A stretch of DNA of 64,000 bases from BOG-908 sp963751795 (GCA_963751795.1 CAVVVI010000001.1:186001-250000); one strand, 5' to 3'; counted from the stretch's first letter, positions 1 through 8,111 are shown. The notes: generated by a model from the letters alone, not told the origin. Numbers and translations: made by a program.

Positions 1-964
1 TGGCGCTGTGCCCGCCCGGCCGCGCCGCGTCGGCCTCCAGTGCGGTCCGCAGCCGGCTCCACACATCCCAGCTCCACGCCTGCACCGTCTCGTGGCCCAG
101 GAACTGCCGCAGCGCCCGGCCCAGTTCGGCGGCCCGCGCCGGCTCGGCCTCCAGCAGCGCAATCTCGCGCCGTGCCCAGGCATCGAACGCCAGCCGCATC
201 TCGGACCCGTCAGGGTCCATCTTGTCCATCTCCGCGTTCACCGTCGCCAGCAGGCGCGTGGCCACGCTGGCGCCCACCGCCCAGCCCACCAGCCGGCCGC
301 CCTGGTCGCGTACCCGCTCCTCGATCAGCGCCCGCAACTGCGCCTCGCGCTCCAGCATGCCCGCGCGCACCCGGGCCAGCACGAAGCCGAACACCTCCTG
401 GTGCCGCCCGCCATCCACCAGCCCGCGCAGCGCGCGCGCCATCACCCGCCCCGCCGCCGGCCCGCCCACCATCCGCGGCACCACGCGCGCCAGCACACGG
501 CGCGCCCGGCCGTCTTCCACGCTGGCCAGGATGCGCGGCAGATAGCCCGCCAGCGTGCCGGCCAACGGCCGCACCACCGCATCGTTGGTCAGCACCGAGC
601 CCACCAGCCCGGCCACGTCCAGCCGGCCCAGCAGGCGGCTCACCTCCTCGCCGGTCACCACGTGGCGCGCGAAAAACCGCCCCAGCGCCTGCCCCAGCCG
701 CATTTTTTCGTGCGGGATGATCGCCGTGTGCGGGATCGGCAGCCCCAGCGGCCGGCGGAACAGCGCCGTCACCGCGAACCAGTCCGCCACGCCGCCCACG
801 AACCCGGCCTTGGCACTCGCCTGCAGCAGCTCGGCCCACAGCCCGTGGGGCAGCGCGTAGCTGCCGATGGTCAGCGCAGCCATCAGCGCCAGCAACAGGC
901 TCGCCACCGCCCGATGCCGGGCCAGCGACCGCCGGGCCAGCGCGTCGGGATCCTCCTCCGTCAA
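1..964 (-). CDS. DUF445 family membrane-associated protein (C-terminus beyond the window)
   Basis: The frame is open from about 964 to the left edge, so the C-terminus is missing. The N-terminal part has one hydrophobic segment (LLLALMAALTIGSYALP), then the DUF445 signature GFVGGVADWFAVTALFRRP and an IPHTAIIP motif, followed by a long helical region rich in Arg, Ala and Leu. Function of the family is not established; members are often described as inner-membrane-anchored proteins. The best start is a TTG at 964 that overlaps the RidA stop (TTGA), which would couple the two genes. There is no ATG or GTG near the expected N-terminus, so the start is uncertain. It is the last gene of a minus-strand run starting at purB. 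Confidence 0.8.
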   Translation of the reverse strand, partial: MTEEDPDALARRSLARHRAVASLLLALMAALTIGSYALPHGLWAELLQASAKAGFVGGVADWFAVTALFRRPLGLPIPHTAIIPHEKMRLGQALGRFFARHVVTGEEVSRLLGRLDVAGLVGSVLTNDAVVRPLAGTLAGYLPRILASVEDGRARRVLARVVPRMVGGPAAGRVMARALRGLVDGGRHQEVFGFVLARVRAGMLEREAQLRALIEERVRDQGGRLVGWAVGASVATRLLATVNAEMDKMDPDGSEMRLAFDAWARREIALLEAEPARAAELGRALRQFLGHETVQAWSWDVWSRLRTALEADAARPGGHSA

Positions 965-1395
965 CCAGACGAGGCCTTCGGCCGGGCAGGCGGAGCCTTG
1001 GACAGTGTGCCCGCCTCGGGCAGCCGCGCCGTCGCCTCGATCTCGATGCGCATGCGCGGATCGGCCAGCCCGGCCACCAGCATGGTGGCCGCCGGCGGCG
1101 CCGCGCCGAAGGCCGCCCGCAGCACCGGCCAGCACGGCTCGAAATCCGCCGCATCCGGCAGGATGTAGCGCACCCGAATGACGTCCCCCAGCCCGGCCCC
1201 GGCCTCGGCCAAGGCCGCGGCGATATTGGCCAGCGTCTGGCGCGCCTGGCCCGGCGCATCGGGCACGATCGTCATGGTTGCGTAGTCGAAACCTGTCGTG
1301 CCGCTCACGAACACCCAGCCGCCATCCACCACGGCGCGCGCATAGCCGATGTCACGCTCGAAGCTGGATCCCGAGAAGATCGCTCGGCGCGTCAC
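961..1395 (-). CDS. RidA family protein (YjgF/UK114 fold)
   Basis: The 144-residue protein matches the RidA/YjgF family: VFVSGTTGFD near the N-terminus, an alternating Ala/Gly helix, then GDVIRVRYILPD, PAATMLVAGLADP and a terminal RIEIEATARLP. RidA-type proteins hydrolyse reactive enamine/imine intermediates from PLP enzymes; that role is inferred from family. This subgroup has RMRIEIEA in place of the classical catalytic-Arg context, so substrate specificity is open. The start is a GTG whose last two bases and following A form the TGA of the upstream gene (GTGA overlap), so the two are probably translationally coupled. Its own stop overlaps the proposed DUF445 start. Confidence 0.85.
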   Translation of the reverse strand: MTRRAIFSGSSFERDIGYARAVVDGGWVFVSGTTGFDYATMTIVPDAPGQARQTLANIAAALAEAGAGLGDVIRVRYILPDAADFEPCWPVLRAAFGAAPPAATMLVAGLADPRMRIEIEATARLPEAGTLSKAPPARPKASSG

Positions 1396-1727
1396 TTGTG
1401 GCAGGGATACGCCTTGGCCAAAGCCAGATGCGTCACCTTCTCCCCGGTCTCGTGCTGCGCGGTCGGGTTCGCCCGCAGCCACTGCATCACCACGTCGCGC
1501 AGCTCGGTGCCGCTCACGCTCTGCGGCACGCAGGCCACCGCGTTGGCCTGCCCGCTGGCGCGGATCGCGTCGGTAAAGCCGTCCAGATAGGCGTCGCACA
1601 GATCGCCCTGCTTGGCGCTGGCACACGCCGTCATCAGCACCTTGGCACTCACCTTGGACACACGCTGCGCATGCGCCACGCCGGCCGTGGCCAGCAACGC
1701 CGTAGCCACCAGAAGACTGTTCCGCAT
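1392..1727 (-). CDS. Small secreted Rap1a/Tai-like protein
   Basis: This 111-residue protein starts with a typical signal peptide (MRNSLLVATALLATAGVAHA, cleavage expected before QRV). The mature part has four cysteines and the layout seen in Rap1a/Tai-type proteins: an early MTACAS segment, CDAYLDGF, a central ACVPQSVS and a C-terminal AYPC. Rap1a/Tai proteins include periplasmic immunity proteins against type VI amidase effectors, but no effector or T6SS gene is nearby, so an immunity role is not supported by context. GGAG lies 8 nt before the ATG. An upstream in-frame ATG is less likely because it would bury the signal peptide. It sits 61 bp downstream of purS. Confidence 0.7.
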   Translation of the reverse strand: MRNSLLVATALLATAGVAHAQRVSKVSAKVLMTACASAKQGDLCDAYLDGFTDAIRASGQANAVACVPQSVSGTELRDVVMQWLRANPTAQHETGEKVTHLALAKAYPCHK

Positions 1728-1788
1728 GTTGCCTACTCCCCAGAAGATATCCGAACGCAGCCGCCGCGCACCGCTCGCCACTGCAAGC

Positions 1789-2028
1789 CTAGCCGACCTC
1801 CACCGTAAACCGCTCGATCACCGGATTGGCCAGCAGCTTGCGCGCCATCGCCTCGGCCTGGGCCCGCGCGGCGTCCGCATCCACGGCATCCAGCTCCAGC
1901 TCGATCACCTTGCCGGCGCGAACCTCGCCCACGCCTTCGAAACCCAGATTGCCCAGCGCATGCCCGATCGCGCGCCCCTGCGGGTCCAGCACGCCATCCC
2001 TCAGCATGACGGTCACCACCGCCTTCAC
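1789..2028 (-). CDS. purS: Phosphoribosylformylglycinamidine synthase subunit PurS
   Basis: PurS is the small subunit of the PurSQL FGAM synthase in purine biosynthesis. The 79-residue product has the expected length and the family pattern: KAVVTVMLRDGVLDPQG at the N-terminus, AIGHALGNLGFEGVGEVRAGK in the middle and a C-terminal ANPVIERFTVEV. It starts with GTG overlapping the purC stop (GTGA), the same coupling as at 1392-1395. In many alphaproteobacteria purS is followed by purQ and purL; here the next gene is the unrelated Rap1a-like gene, so purQ and purL must lie elsewhere. A longer reading frame upstream is antiparallel/frame-shifted noise from purC. Confidence 0.93.
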   Translation of the reverse strand: MKAVVTVMLRDGVLDPQGRAIGHALGNLGFEGVGEVRAGKVIELELDAVDADAARAQAEAMARKLLANPVIERFTVEVG

Positions 2029-2789
2029 TGCATCAGCTCCGGGCCTTTCATGTCGCGCATCCCCGCCTCCGGCAGAATGCCCAGCCGCTTGGCCACCTCC
2101 TGGTAGGCCTCCTCCACCCGGCCCAGATCGCGGCGAAAGCGGTCCTTGTCCATCTTCTCGTTCGTCTTGGTGTCCCACAAGCGGCAATTATCCGGGCTGA
2201 TCTCGTCGGCCAGCACAACCCGCATATCCTCGCCCTCCCACAGCCGGCCGAACTCCAGCTTGAAGTCCACCAGCGTGATGCCCACGCCCAGGAACAGCCC
2301 GGTCAGGAAGTCGTTGGTCCGCAGCGTCATCGCCACGATGTCGTCCATGTCCATCGTGTTGGCCCAGCCGAACGCCGTGATGTGCTCCTCGGCCACGATC
2401 GGATCGCCCAGCGCGTCGTTCTTGTAATAGTACTCGATGATGCTGCGCGGCAGCCGCGTGCCCTCGGGGATGCCCAGCCGGGTGCAGATGCTGCCGGCGG
2501 CCACGTTGCGCACCACGATTTCCAGCGGAATGATTTCCACCTCGCGGATCAGCTGCTCGCGCATGTTCAGCCGGCGCACGAAATGGTTCGGTATGCCCAC
2601 CTCGGCCAGGCGCAGCATCAGATACTCGCTGATCCGGTTGTTCAGCACCCCCTTGCCGGTGATGATGCCCTTCTTGGTCCCGTTGCCCGCCGTCGCGTCG
2701 TCCTTGAAATACTGCACGAGCGTCCCCGGCTCGGGTCCTTCGAACAGGATCTTCGCCTTGCCCTCGTAAAGCTGCCGCCGCCTGGCCAT
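2025..2789 (-). CDS. purC: SAICAR synthetase PurC
   Basis: The 254-residue protein is phosphoribosylaminoimidazole-succinocarboxamide synthase, which joins CAIR and aspartate using ATP in purine biosynthesis. It has family length and the motifs LYEGKAKILF (N-terminal nucleotide-binding strand), the SICTRLGIPEG region, VDFKLEFG and LADEISPDNCRLWD. GGAGGAC lies 8 nt before the ATG. It is 82 bp downstream of the NRDE gene and its stop overlaps the purS start. The order purB, NRDE, purC, purS puts three purine genes together on this strand. Confidence 0.97.
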   Translation of the reverse strand: MARRRQLYEGKAKILFEGPEPGTLVQYFKDDATAGNGTKKGIITGKGVLNNRISEYLMLRLAEVGIPNHFVRRLNMREQLIREVEIIPLEIVVRNVAAGSICTRLGIPEGTRLPRSIIEYYYKNDALGDPIVAEEHITAFGWANTMDMDDIVAMTLRTNDFLTGLFLGVGITLVDFKLEFGRLWEGEDMRVVLADEISPDNCRLWDTKTNEKMDKDRFRRDLGRVEEAYQEVAKRLGILPEAGMRDMKGPELMQ

Positions 2790-2871
2790 GGGGTGGGTCC
2801 TCCGTATCGCGCGCCTATAGCAGCAATGGGCCGCCTTGCCAGCGTCGGGCCCGCGCGCGGTCCCCGGCCGC

Positions 2872-3582
2872 CTACGCCACCGGCCGGAACGCCGCCTGCC
2901 CGGGCGGCCCGGCGGTGGTCAGGAACACCGCCCGCGCGCCCAGCCCCACCAGCGAGCTCGTCACCGTGCCGAACCCGCCCGCCGCCGGCACGCACAGCGC
3001 CGCGCCGGCCGGCCCGCCTGCATCGGCCAGCAACGCCGTCCAGCCCGACCAATCCGGCGGGGCGGGCAGGGGGGCCGCGCGGAACCGCGGCAGATGCCGC
3101 GCCACCCGTGGGCTGGCCGCGTCATCGGGGTCGTGCGCCGTCACCATATGGATGCCCGGGCTCAGTGCCTCGGCCGTCACCGCGCCCCCGCCGGTGCCGC
3201 GCAGGAACACTGCCCCCGCCCGGTCGGCCACCACCAGGTTGAAGCTGCGCCACGCCCCGCCATCCAGCCCGGCCAGGCGCGCCGCCGCAGCCGCCGCCGA
3301 GCCATGCGCCAGCGCCAGCAACGCCAGCTCGCCCCGGCTGCGCTTGCCCTCCGCCGGCCCCAGCGAGCCCGCGCGGTTCAGCACCGCCGCCACCACGCCT
3401 GCATCGTTGAGCCCCAGCCAGGTGCCGCCGCCCAGCACGTCGCGCCCCGCCACCACGTCGGGCTGCGCCGCCCAGTGCCGCCCCGGCGGCAGCCAGGCGC
3501 GCGCCAGCATCTCGTCGCGATTGGCCGCCAGCAGCAGCGGCCACTCGGCACTCTGCCCGAGGGCCAGGATCACCGTGCACAT
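2872..3582 (-). CDS. NRDE family protein (TANGO2-like)
   Basis: The 236-residue protein begins MCTVILAL and carries LLLAANRDEM at about residues 16-25, the NRDE signature, then the family's GGTWLGLNDAGVVAAVLNR segment. Cys2 right after the start Met suggests an Ntn-hydrolase-like nucleophile, as proposed for some NRDE relatives; no activity is established. A C-terminal ALCVPAAGGFGTVTSSLVGL segment also fits the family. It starts 6 bp after the purB stop, so it is very likely co-transcribed with purB. The link to purine synthesis, if any, is unknown. Confidence 0.85.
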   Translation of the reverse strand: MCTVILALGQSAEWPLLLAANRDEMLARAWLPPGRHWAAQPDVVAGRDVLGGGTWLGLNDAGVVAAVLNRAGSLGPAEGKRSRGELALLALAHGSAAAAAARLAGLDGGAWRSFNLVVADRAGAVFLRGTGGGAVTAEALSPGIHMVTAHDPDDAASPRVARHLPRFRAAPLPAPPDWSGWTALLADAGGPAGAALCVPAAGGFGTVTSSLVGLGARAVFLTTAGPPGQAAFRPVA

Positions 3583-3588
3583 GGCGTA

Positions 3589-4948
3589 TCAGGCCGCCGC
3601 CGCCGCGCCCCCATCCGCGCCGAACACGGAGGCGAAGATATGGTCCACCTGCCGCAGATGCAGCGCCGGATCCATCGCCGCCGCCAGCACGCCGGCATCC
3701 ACCCGCCCGGCAACCTCGCTGTCGGCCGCAAGGTTCTCGGCAAAACTCCGGTTGCCCGGCTGCCCCAGCGTCGTCCACGTTGCCATCGCGTTGCGCTGCA
3801 CGATCGCATACGCGTCCTCACGCGAAATGCCTGCCCGCGCCAGCGCCAGCAGCACCTCGCCGGAATGCACCACCCCGCCCAACAACTCCAGATTGGACAG
3901 CATCCGCTCGGGATAGACCAGCAGCTTCTCCATCATCCCGGTCAGCCGTACCAGCGCGAAATCCAGCGTCACCGTCGCATCCGGCCCGATGCCGCGCTCC
4001 ACGCTGGAATGGCTGATGTCGCGCTCGTGCCACAACACCACGTTCTCCAACGCCGGCACCGCCGCCGCCCGCACCAGCCGCGCCAGCCCGGTCAGGTTCT
4101 CGCTCAGCACCGGGTTGCGCTTATGTGGCATGGCCGAGCTGCCCTTCTGCCCGGGATGGAAGAACTCCTCCGCCTCGCGCACCTCGCTGCGCTGCAGATG
4201 GCGCACCTCGGTCGCCAACCGCTCGATACCGCTGGCCACCACCGCCAACGTGCAGAAAGAACGCCGCATGCCGGTCGCGCGGAATCACCTGCGTGGAAAC
4301 CGTCTCGGCCGCCAGCCCCAACGCGCGCGCCACATGCGCCTCGATCCTTGGATCGGCATGCGCATACGTGCCCACCGCACCGCTGATGGCGCACACCGCC
4401 ACCTCGGCCCGCGCCGCCACCAGCCGCGCCCGGTTGCGCGCGAACTCCGCGTAATGCCCCGCCAGCTTGATGCCGAAGGTGGTGGGCTCGGCATGGATGC
4501 CGTGGCTGCGCCCGATCGTCAGCGTGCGCTTGTGCTCGATCGCACGCCGCTTCAACGCCGCCAGCAGCGCGTCCAGATCGGCCAGCAACAGATCGGCCGC
4601 CTGCGTCAGCTGCACCGCCAGGCAGGTGTCCAGCACGTCGCTGCTGGTCATGCCCAGATGCACGAACCGGCTGTCCGGCCCGATCTTCTCGGCCAGCCAG
4701 GTTAGGAACGCGATCACGTCATGCCGCGTCTCTTGCTCGATGGCGTCTATCCGCTGCACGTCTTCCGGCCCCATCGCCGCCAGCGCCGGCGCCCCGCGCT
4801 CGCGGATATTGCGCGCCGCTTCGGCGGGGATCTCGCCCAATTCGGCCATCGCGTCGGCGGCCAGCAACTCGATCTGGAACCAGATGCGGTAGCGGTTTTC
4901 CGGCGCCCAGATGGCGGCCATGGCGGGGCGGCTGTAGCGCGGGATCAT
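3589..4948 (-). CDS. purB: Adenylosuccinate lyase PurB, with an apparent 1-nt frameshift
   Basis: PurB catalyses two eliminations in purine synthesis (SAICAR to AICAR, adenylosuccinate to AMP). The N-terminal frame starts MIPRYSRPAMAAIW and carries HLGMTSSDVLDT and IGRSHGIHAEPTTFG, correct through about residue 230 (VIPRDRHAAFF). It then goes wrong, and the correct continuation (CTLAVVASGIERLATE, then the fumarase-type signature GSSAMPHKRNP) is in another frame. The TTT at 4256-4258 (AAA on plus) is one T too long. Removing it restores a 452-residue protein of normal length. Since purB is usually essential and both halves look conserved, I treat this as a sequence error or very recent mutation rather than an old pseudogene. 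Confidence 0.9.
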
Positions 4949-4960
4949 GGGTCAGGCTCC

Positions 4961-5010
4961 AGGAAGCGAAGGCTTCTTTTTTGGAAAAAAGAAGCAAAAA
5001 ACTTTTGGTC
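4961..5010 (+). repeat. Dispersed palindromic element, forward (F) unit
   Basis: The unit lies just upstream of purB. It has an 11-bp perfect hairpin, GCTTCTTTTTT / AAAAAAGAAGC with a GG loop (4972-4995), flanked on the left by AGGAAGC and on the right by the second small palindrome CAAAAAACTTTTG. The downstream GGCTGTCGCG also recurs after other F units. The stem differs from the GTTC and GTCC versions elsewhere but still pairs fully. Confidence 0.8.
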
Positions 5011-5106
5011 GGCTGTCGCGGGGATGTGTTTGCAGCAGCCGGTGGACGGCCGTTTGGTGGTTTGTCGATTTGAAATTCATAGCGGCAGGCGGCAGTCTGG
5101 CCGCCG

Positions 5107-5322
5107 ATGAACCATACGCCACCGATCACGCGCAAGCGCCGCAATGCCGAGGACAGGCGACGCCTCAAGGCGGCTGCCGTGCAAGTGTTTGCCAAGCAAT
5201 ACGCCCGCCCCGCCCAGAAAAACCATGAGCCCAACGACAGACGCTACTCGCGAAAGGTCGAGGACCAGGTCAAGCGTATGCAACCGGCAGAGTTGGACGA
5301 TCTGCTGCGAGGCGAGGACTGA
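5107..5322 (+). CDS. Small basic protein of unknown function
   Basis: A 71-residue open frame with a charged, mostly helical composition: ITRKRRNAEDRRRLKAAAV near the N-terminus, then VFAKQYARPAQKNHEPNDR and a C-terminal acidic MQPAELDDLLRGED. It has no signal peptide, membrane segment or cysteine. Its codon use is less GC-extreme than the neighbours. It is the only plausible gene between an F repeat (4961-5010) and a degenerate R-like repeat (5391-5433). The ribosome-binding site is poor, so expression is not certain. I do not recognise the family. Confidence 0.5.
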   Translation: MNHTPPITRKRRNAEDRRRLKAAAVQVFAKQYARPAQKNHEPNDRRYSRKVEDQVKRMQPAELDDLLRGED

Positions 5323-5390
5323 GCTGCCGTAAAACCCCGACGCCCCATTCATCGGCCCAGGCAAAACAGGCACGGCGGCGCTGAAAACCA

Positions 5391-5433
5391 CCAAGTTTTG
5401 TTGCTGCGCTTCCGGCAAAAAAGCAGGCCTTTC
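5391..5433 (-). repeat. Degenerate reverse (R) palindromic element
   Basis: On the plus strand the sequence reads CCAAGTTTTG, then a broken stem around CTTCCGGCAAAAAAGCAGG. It keeps the order of an R unit (AAGTTTT first, then stem, then AGCAGG) but the stem no longer pairs well. It precedes the TerC gene and may be a decayed copy. Assignment is tentative. Confidence 0.4.
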
Positions 5434-5460
5434 CCTCTCCCTCGGCTACAACCCGCCCGC

Positions 5461-6042
5461 ATGTCCTCGCAGATCGCCGCCCTCCTCCAGATCGTCCTGA
5501 TCGACGTCACCCTCGCCGGCGACAACGCCGTCGTCGTCGGCCTGGCCGTCGCCAGCCTGCCGCCGCGCCAGCAGCGCCGCGCCATCCTGGCCGGCCTGGC
5601 CGCCGCCGCCCTGCTGCGCGTGGCCCTCTCCGCCGTCGCCGTCAGCCTGCTCGCCATCATCGGCCTCACTTTGGCCGGTGGCCTCCTGCTGCTCTGGGTC
5701 TGCTGGAAAATGGCCCGCGAACTGCGCGCCCACCGCCACGACGCCGCCCAGCCATCCCGGCCCAAAACCCTCGCCCGCGCCATCCGGCAGATCATCGTCG
5801 CCGACATCTCCATGAGCCTGGACAACGTGCTGGCCGTCGCCGGCGCCGCCCACGGCCACCTCTGGATCATGGCTGCCGGCCTCGGCCTCTCCGTGCTGCT
5901 GATGGCCGCCGCCGCCACGCTGCTCGCCCGGCTACTCGGCCGCTTTCCGTGGATCGCCTGGATCGGTCTGGCGGTGGTGCTCTATGTCAGCATCGAAATG
6001 ATCGTCGGCGGCTGGCAGCAGGTTGCGGTGCATCTCAGGTAA
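5461..6042 (+). CDS. TerC/YjbE family integral membrane protein
   Basis: The 193-residue protein has about six hydrophobic segments and the two half-repeats typical of the TerC/YjbE group, each with an intramembrane Asp-Asn motif: LAGDNAVVVGLA near residue 20 and SMSLDNVLAVAG near residue 120. The family is proposed to move divalent metal ions (YjbE/YkoY members are linked to manganese), so metal export is a reasonable but unproven role. The start chosen is the ATG at 5461 (MSSQIAALLQ), which gives the normal family N-terminus; the longer frame would include repeat-derived sequence. It is followed immediately by an F-R repeat doublet. Confidence 0.85.
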   Translation: MSSQIAALLQIVLIDVTLAGDNAVVVGLAVASLPPRQQRRAILAGLAAAALLRVALSAVAVSLLAIIGLTLAGGLLLLWVCWKMARELRAHRHDAAQPSRPKTLARAIRQIIVADISMSLDNVLAVAGAAHGHLWIMAAGLGLSVLLMAAAATLLARLLGRFPWIAWIGLAVVLYVSIEMIVGGWQQVAVHLR

Positions 6043-6172
6043 GCAAGCAGTCCTTTTTTGCAAAGAAGGACCAAAAAACTCTTGCACCTGACGACCCGTT
6101 ACCGAGCGTACCGCGCGACAGTCAATTCAAAAGTCTTTTGCTTCTTTTCTTCAGAAAAGAAGGCCTTGCCTT
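6042..6172. repeat. Palindromic element doublet (F then R)
   Basis: F stem at 6050-6071 is GTCCTTTTTT paired to AAAGAAGGAC (one T-G wobble). R stem at 6141-6162 is CTTCTTTTCT / AGAAAAGAAG with a TC loop, 10 bp perfect. The two face each other across about 70 bp containing ACCGAGCGTACCGCGCGAC. It fills the gap between the TerC gene and the SDR gene. Confidence 0.75.
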
Positions 6173-6222
6173 CGCAACCCGCCCGCCACACCTGCCCGCC
6201 ACCACAACAAGGACCACCCCGC

Positions 6223-6987
6223 ATGCCCGATCTCACCGGCAAGGTCGCCATCGTCACCGGCGCAGGCTCCGGCATCGGCGCGGCCACCGCCCAGCGCCTC
6301 GCACGCGACGGCGCCAGCGTCGTCCTCGCCGGCCGCCGTGCCGACAAGCTCGCCGAGCTGGCCGCCACCCTGCCGCCCGATCGCAACCTGGCCCACGCCA
6401 CCGACGTAGCCGACGAAGCCGCCTGCAACGCCCTGATCGCCGCCACCGTCGCCCGCTTCGGCCGGCTGGACGTGCTGGTCAACAACGCCGGCACCGCTGC
6501 CTTCGGCCCGTTCCTGCAAACCGAGATCGCCGAATACCACCGCATCATGCAGACGAATCTCGACGGCGTGATCTACTGCATCCGCGCCGCTCTGCCGCAT
6601 CTGCTCAAGGTCGGCGGCAACATCGTCACCGTCTCCTCGGCCTCCGGCCTCGGCGGCGATTCCGGCCTCAGCTACTACAACGCGTCCAAGGGCGCGGTCA
6701 GCAATCTCACCCGCGCGCTGGCGCTGGAATTCGGCCAGCAGGGCGTGCGCGTCAACGCCGTCTGCCCCAGCCTCACTCTCACCGACATGTCGGCCGGGCT
6801 GACGCAAAACACCGCGCTGATGGCCAAGTTCAAGGATCGCATCCCGCTCGGTCGCGGCGCCGAACCCGCCGAGATCGCCGACGTCATCGCCTTCCTCGCC
6901 GGCCACGACGCCCGCTTCGTCAACGGCGTCAACCTTCCGGTGGACGGCGGCGTCAACGCCTCCAACGGCCAGCCCTTCTTCATGTAG
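6223..6987 (+). CDS. SDR family NAD(P)-dependent oxidoreductase
   Basis: The 254-residue classical short-chain dehydrogenase has the cofactor motif TGAGSGIG at about residues 12-19, NNAG near 86, a catalytic Ser in VSSAS, the YNASK active-site Tyr/Lys pair and a C-terminal GVNLPVDGGVNAS. After the Rossmann Gly motif LAGRR suggests an Arg that could favour NADP, which is inference. Substrate cannot be told from sequence. The start at 6223 (MPDLTGKVAIVTG) matches the family; the longer frame runs through the R repeat. Nothing beside it suggests a pathway. Confidence 0.9.
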   Translation: MPDLTGKVAIVTGAGSGIGAATAQRLARDGASVVLAGRRADKLAELAATLPPDRNLAHATDVADEAACNALIAATVARFGRLDVLVNNAGTAAFGPFLQTEIAEYHRIMQTNLDGVIYCIRAALPHLLKVGGNIVTVSSASGLGGDSGLSYYNASKGAVSNLTRALALEFGQQGVRVNAVCPSLTLTDMSAGLTQNTALMAKFKDRIPLGRGAEPAEIADVIAFLAGHDARFVNGVNLPVDGGVNASNGQPFFM

Positions 6988-7003
6988 GTGGCGGCGCGCC
7001 GCG

Positions 7004-7414
7004 CTAACCGGCGCCCGGAAAAGCCGCCATATCCATCCACATCAAACCGATCGCATGCCCGTTCGGATCAGCCAGGTCTCGCGTGTACATGAACCCGTGA
7101 TCCTCCACGGGATTGATGTCGAGCGTAGCGCCATGCGCAGCCGCCGCCGCGCACGCCGCATCCACCGCCGCGCGGCTGTCGCACGAGAGCGCCAGCATCA
7201 CCCCGTTCGACCCGCGCGGCGGCATCGGCCGGCTCGTCATCGTCTGCCACTTCGCATGCGTCAGCAGCATGAAGCTGATCGTCTCGCTCCACACCATGCA
7301 CGCACCCTCCTCGCCGGTGAATTGCGCGTTGTTGGTGAACCCGAGCGCCGCGTAGAACGCCATCGACGCCTGCAGGTCGATCACCGGCAGGCTGATGAAA
7401 ATTGATCTGCTCAT
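7004..7414 (-). CDS. VOC (glyoxalase/bleomycin-resistance) superfamily protein
   Basis: The 136-residue protein begins MSRSIFISLPVIDLQASMAFYAALGF, a hallmark VOC start (shown here in two short halves: SIFISLPVIDLQ and SMAFYAALGFTNN). It continues with CMVWSETISFMLLT and ends with DHGFMYTRDLADPNGHAIGL, the second beta-alpha-beta-beta-beta module. It resembles PhnB/YaeR-like lactoylglutathione-lyase relatives, but the metal ligands are not conserved enough to claim activity. GGAGA lies 8 nt before the ATG. It converges with the SDR gene, 16 bp apart. Confidence 0.8.
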   Translation of the reverse strand: MSRSIFISLPVIDLQASMAFYAALGFTNNAQFTGEEGACMVWSETISFMLLTHAKWQTMTSRPMPPRGSNGVMLALSCDSRAAVDAACAAAAAHGATLDINPVEDHGFMYTRDLADPNGHAIGLMWMDMAAFPGAG

Positions 7415-7454
7415 GATACGTCTCCTCGCCTGGTGCTTGGTCCGCACGCCGGCG

Positions 7455-8063
7455 CTAAGGCACTACGTTGAACGCCTCGCTCACCTGCGCCACCGTGGCG
7501 CCCAGCTTGCGGATCGTCGTGTGGTTCAGCATAGCCCCGTCGGTCTCCAGATACATCCACTGATCCATCGTTACGTTCTTCAGCGGATTGCCGGGCGATA
7601 GCGCCAGCACCCAGCTCCAATGGAACACCCGGCCGGCGGCATGGCCATGCGCTTCGCCGACCATGTCGTTCGCCGTCGCCGTGAACGCACCCGGACCGGT
7701 CCGCCGCAGATGCCAGTCGCGATGCTGCACCGAGCCGTCGCCCAGCGTCAGCGTCTGCACCATGTGCAGCCCGCCATCGCCCTCCGGCGTACCCACGCAG
7801 TCGGTCACCACCGTATCGGTCGGCGCGCCGCCGCGGTTCTCGATCACCCCCCAGCTGCGATGGTGCCCGGTCCAGAACGCCACCGCGTCGAAGACGGGCG
7901 TGGTGCCGGCAAAGTGGTCCACCGGCAGGGCTTGGCCGCAGGAGGACAGGGCTAGAAGCAGTAAGAAAGCGGTTCTTTTTTGAAAAAAAGAACCAAAAAA
8001 CTTTTGCTTGTTGGGCGCGCGCTGGCGGCACGTTGCGGCGCGACGAACCTTGGAACCGGCCAT
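7455..8063 (-). CDS. DUF3833-like lipoprotein whose N-terminus is built from a repeat element
   Basis: The mature part fits DUF3833-type lipoproteins: FDAVAFWTGHHRSWGVIENRG, then TDTVVTDCVGTPEGDGGLH and a C-terminal KNVTMDQWMYLETDGAMLN. A lipobox LSSC follows a leucine-rich stretch (AFLLLLALSSC). There is no ATG, GTG or TTG close to that stretch. The first usable start is the ATG at 8063, preceded by AGGGGGA, giving a 202-residue product with a long basic n-region. Residues in that n-region (KFFGSFFQKR) are encoded by the palindromic repeat at 7964-8010, so the element appears to have been recruited into the signal peptide, or the gene lost its original start. Confidence 0.65.
   Translation of the reverse strand: MAGSKVRRAATCRQRAPNKQKFFGSFFQKRTAFLLLLALSSCGQALPVDHFAGTTPVFDAVAFWTGHHRSWGVIENRGGAPTDTVVTDCVGTPEGDGGLHMVQTLTLGDGSVQHRDWHLRRTGPGAFTATANDMVGEAHGHAAGRVFHWSWVLALSPGNPLKNVTMDQWMYLETDGAMLNHTTIRKLGATVAQVSEAFNVVP
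7964..8010 (+). repeat. Dispersed palindromic element, F unit
   Basis: The 11-bp hairpin GGTTCTTTTTT / AAAAAAGAACC with a GA loop spans 7971-7994 and is followed by CAAAAAACTTTTGC. It lies between the divergent DUF3833 and uvrD genes and overlaps the predicted N-terminal codons of the lipoprotein on the minus strand. Confidence 0.8.
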
Positions 8064-8102
8064 CCTATTCCCCCTGGGGTTCCAGCAGCCACGTGCCGTC
8101 CC

Positions 8103-8108
8103 TATAAT
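8103..8108 (+). promoter_or_regulatory. TATAAT box three bases before the uvrD ATG
   Basis: A perfect TATAAT sits at 8103-8108, with the uvrD ATG at 8112 and a GTG at 8115. If used, transcription would start at about 8114-8116, giving a leaderless or nearly leaderless message that could begin at the GTG. No good -35 box is visible 16-18 bp upstream, so this may be chance. Confidence 0.3.
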
Positions 8109-8111
8109 CGC

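Noticed and set aside
7980..8111. Frames starting with peptides such as KKRTKKLLLV or ending in FFFSKK
   Set aside because: These short peptides are translations of the palindromic repeat in various frames and recur at every copy. They are not conserved protein sequence.
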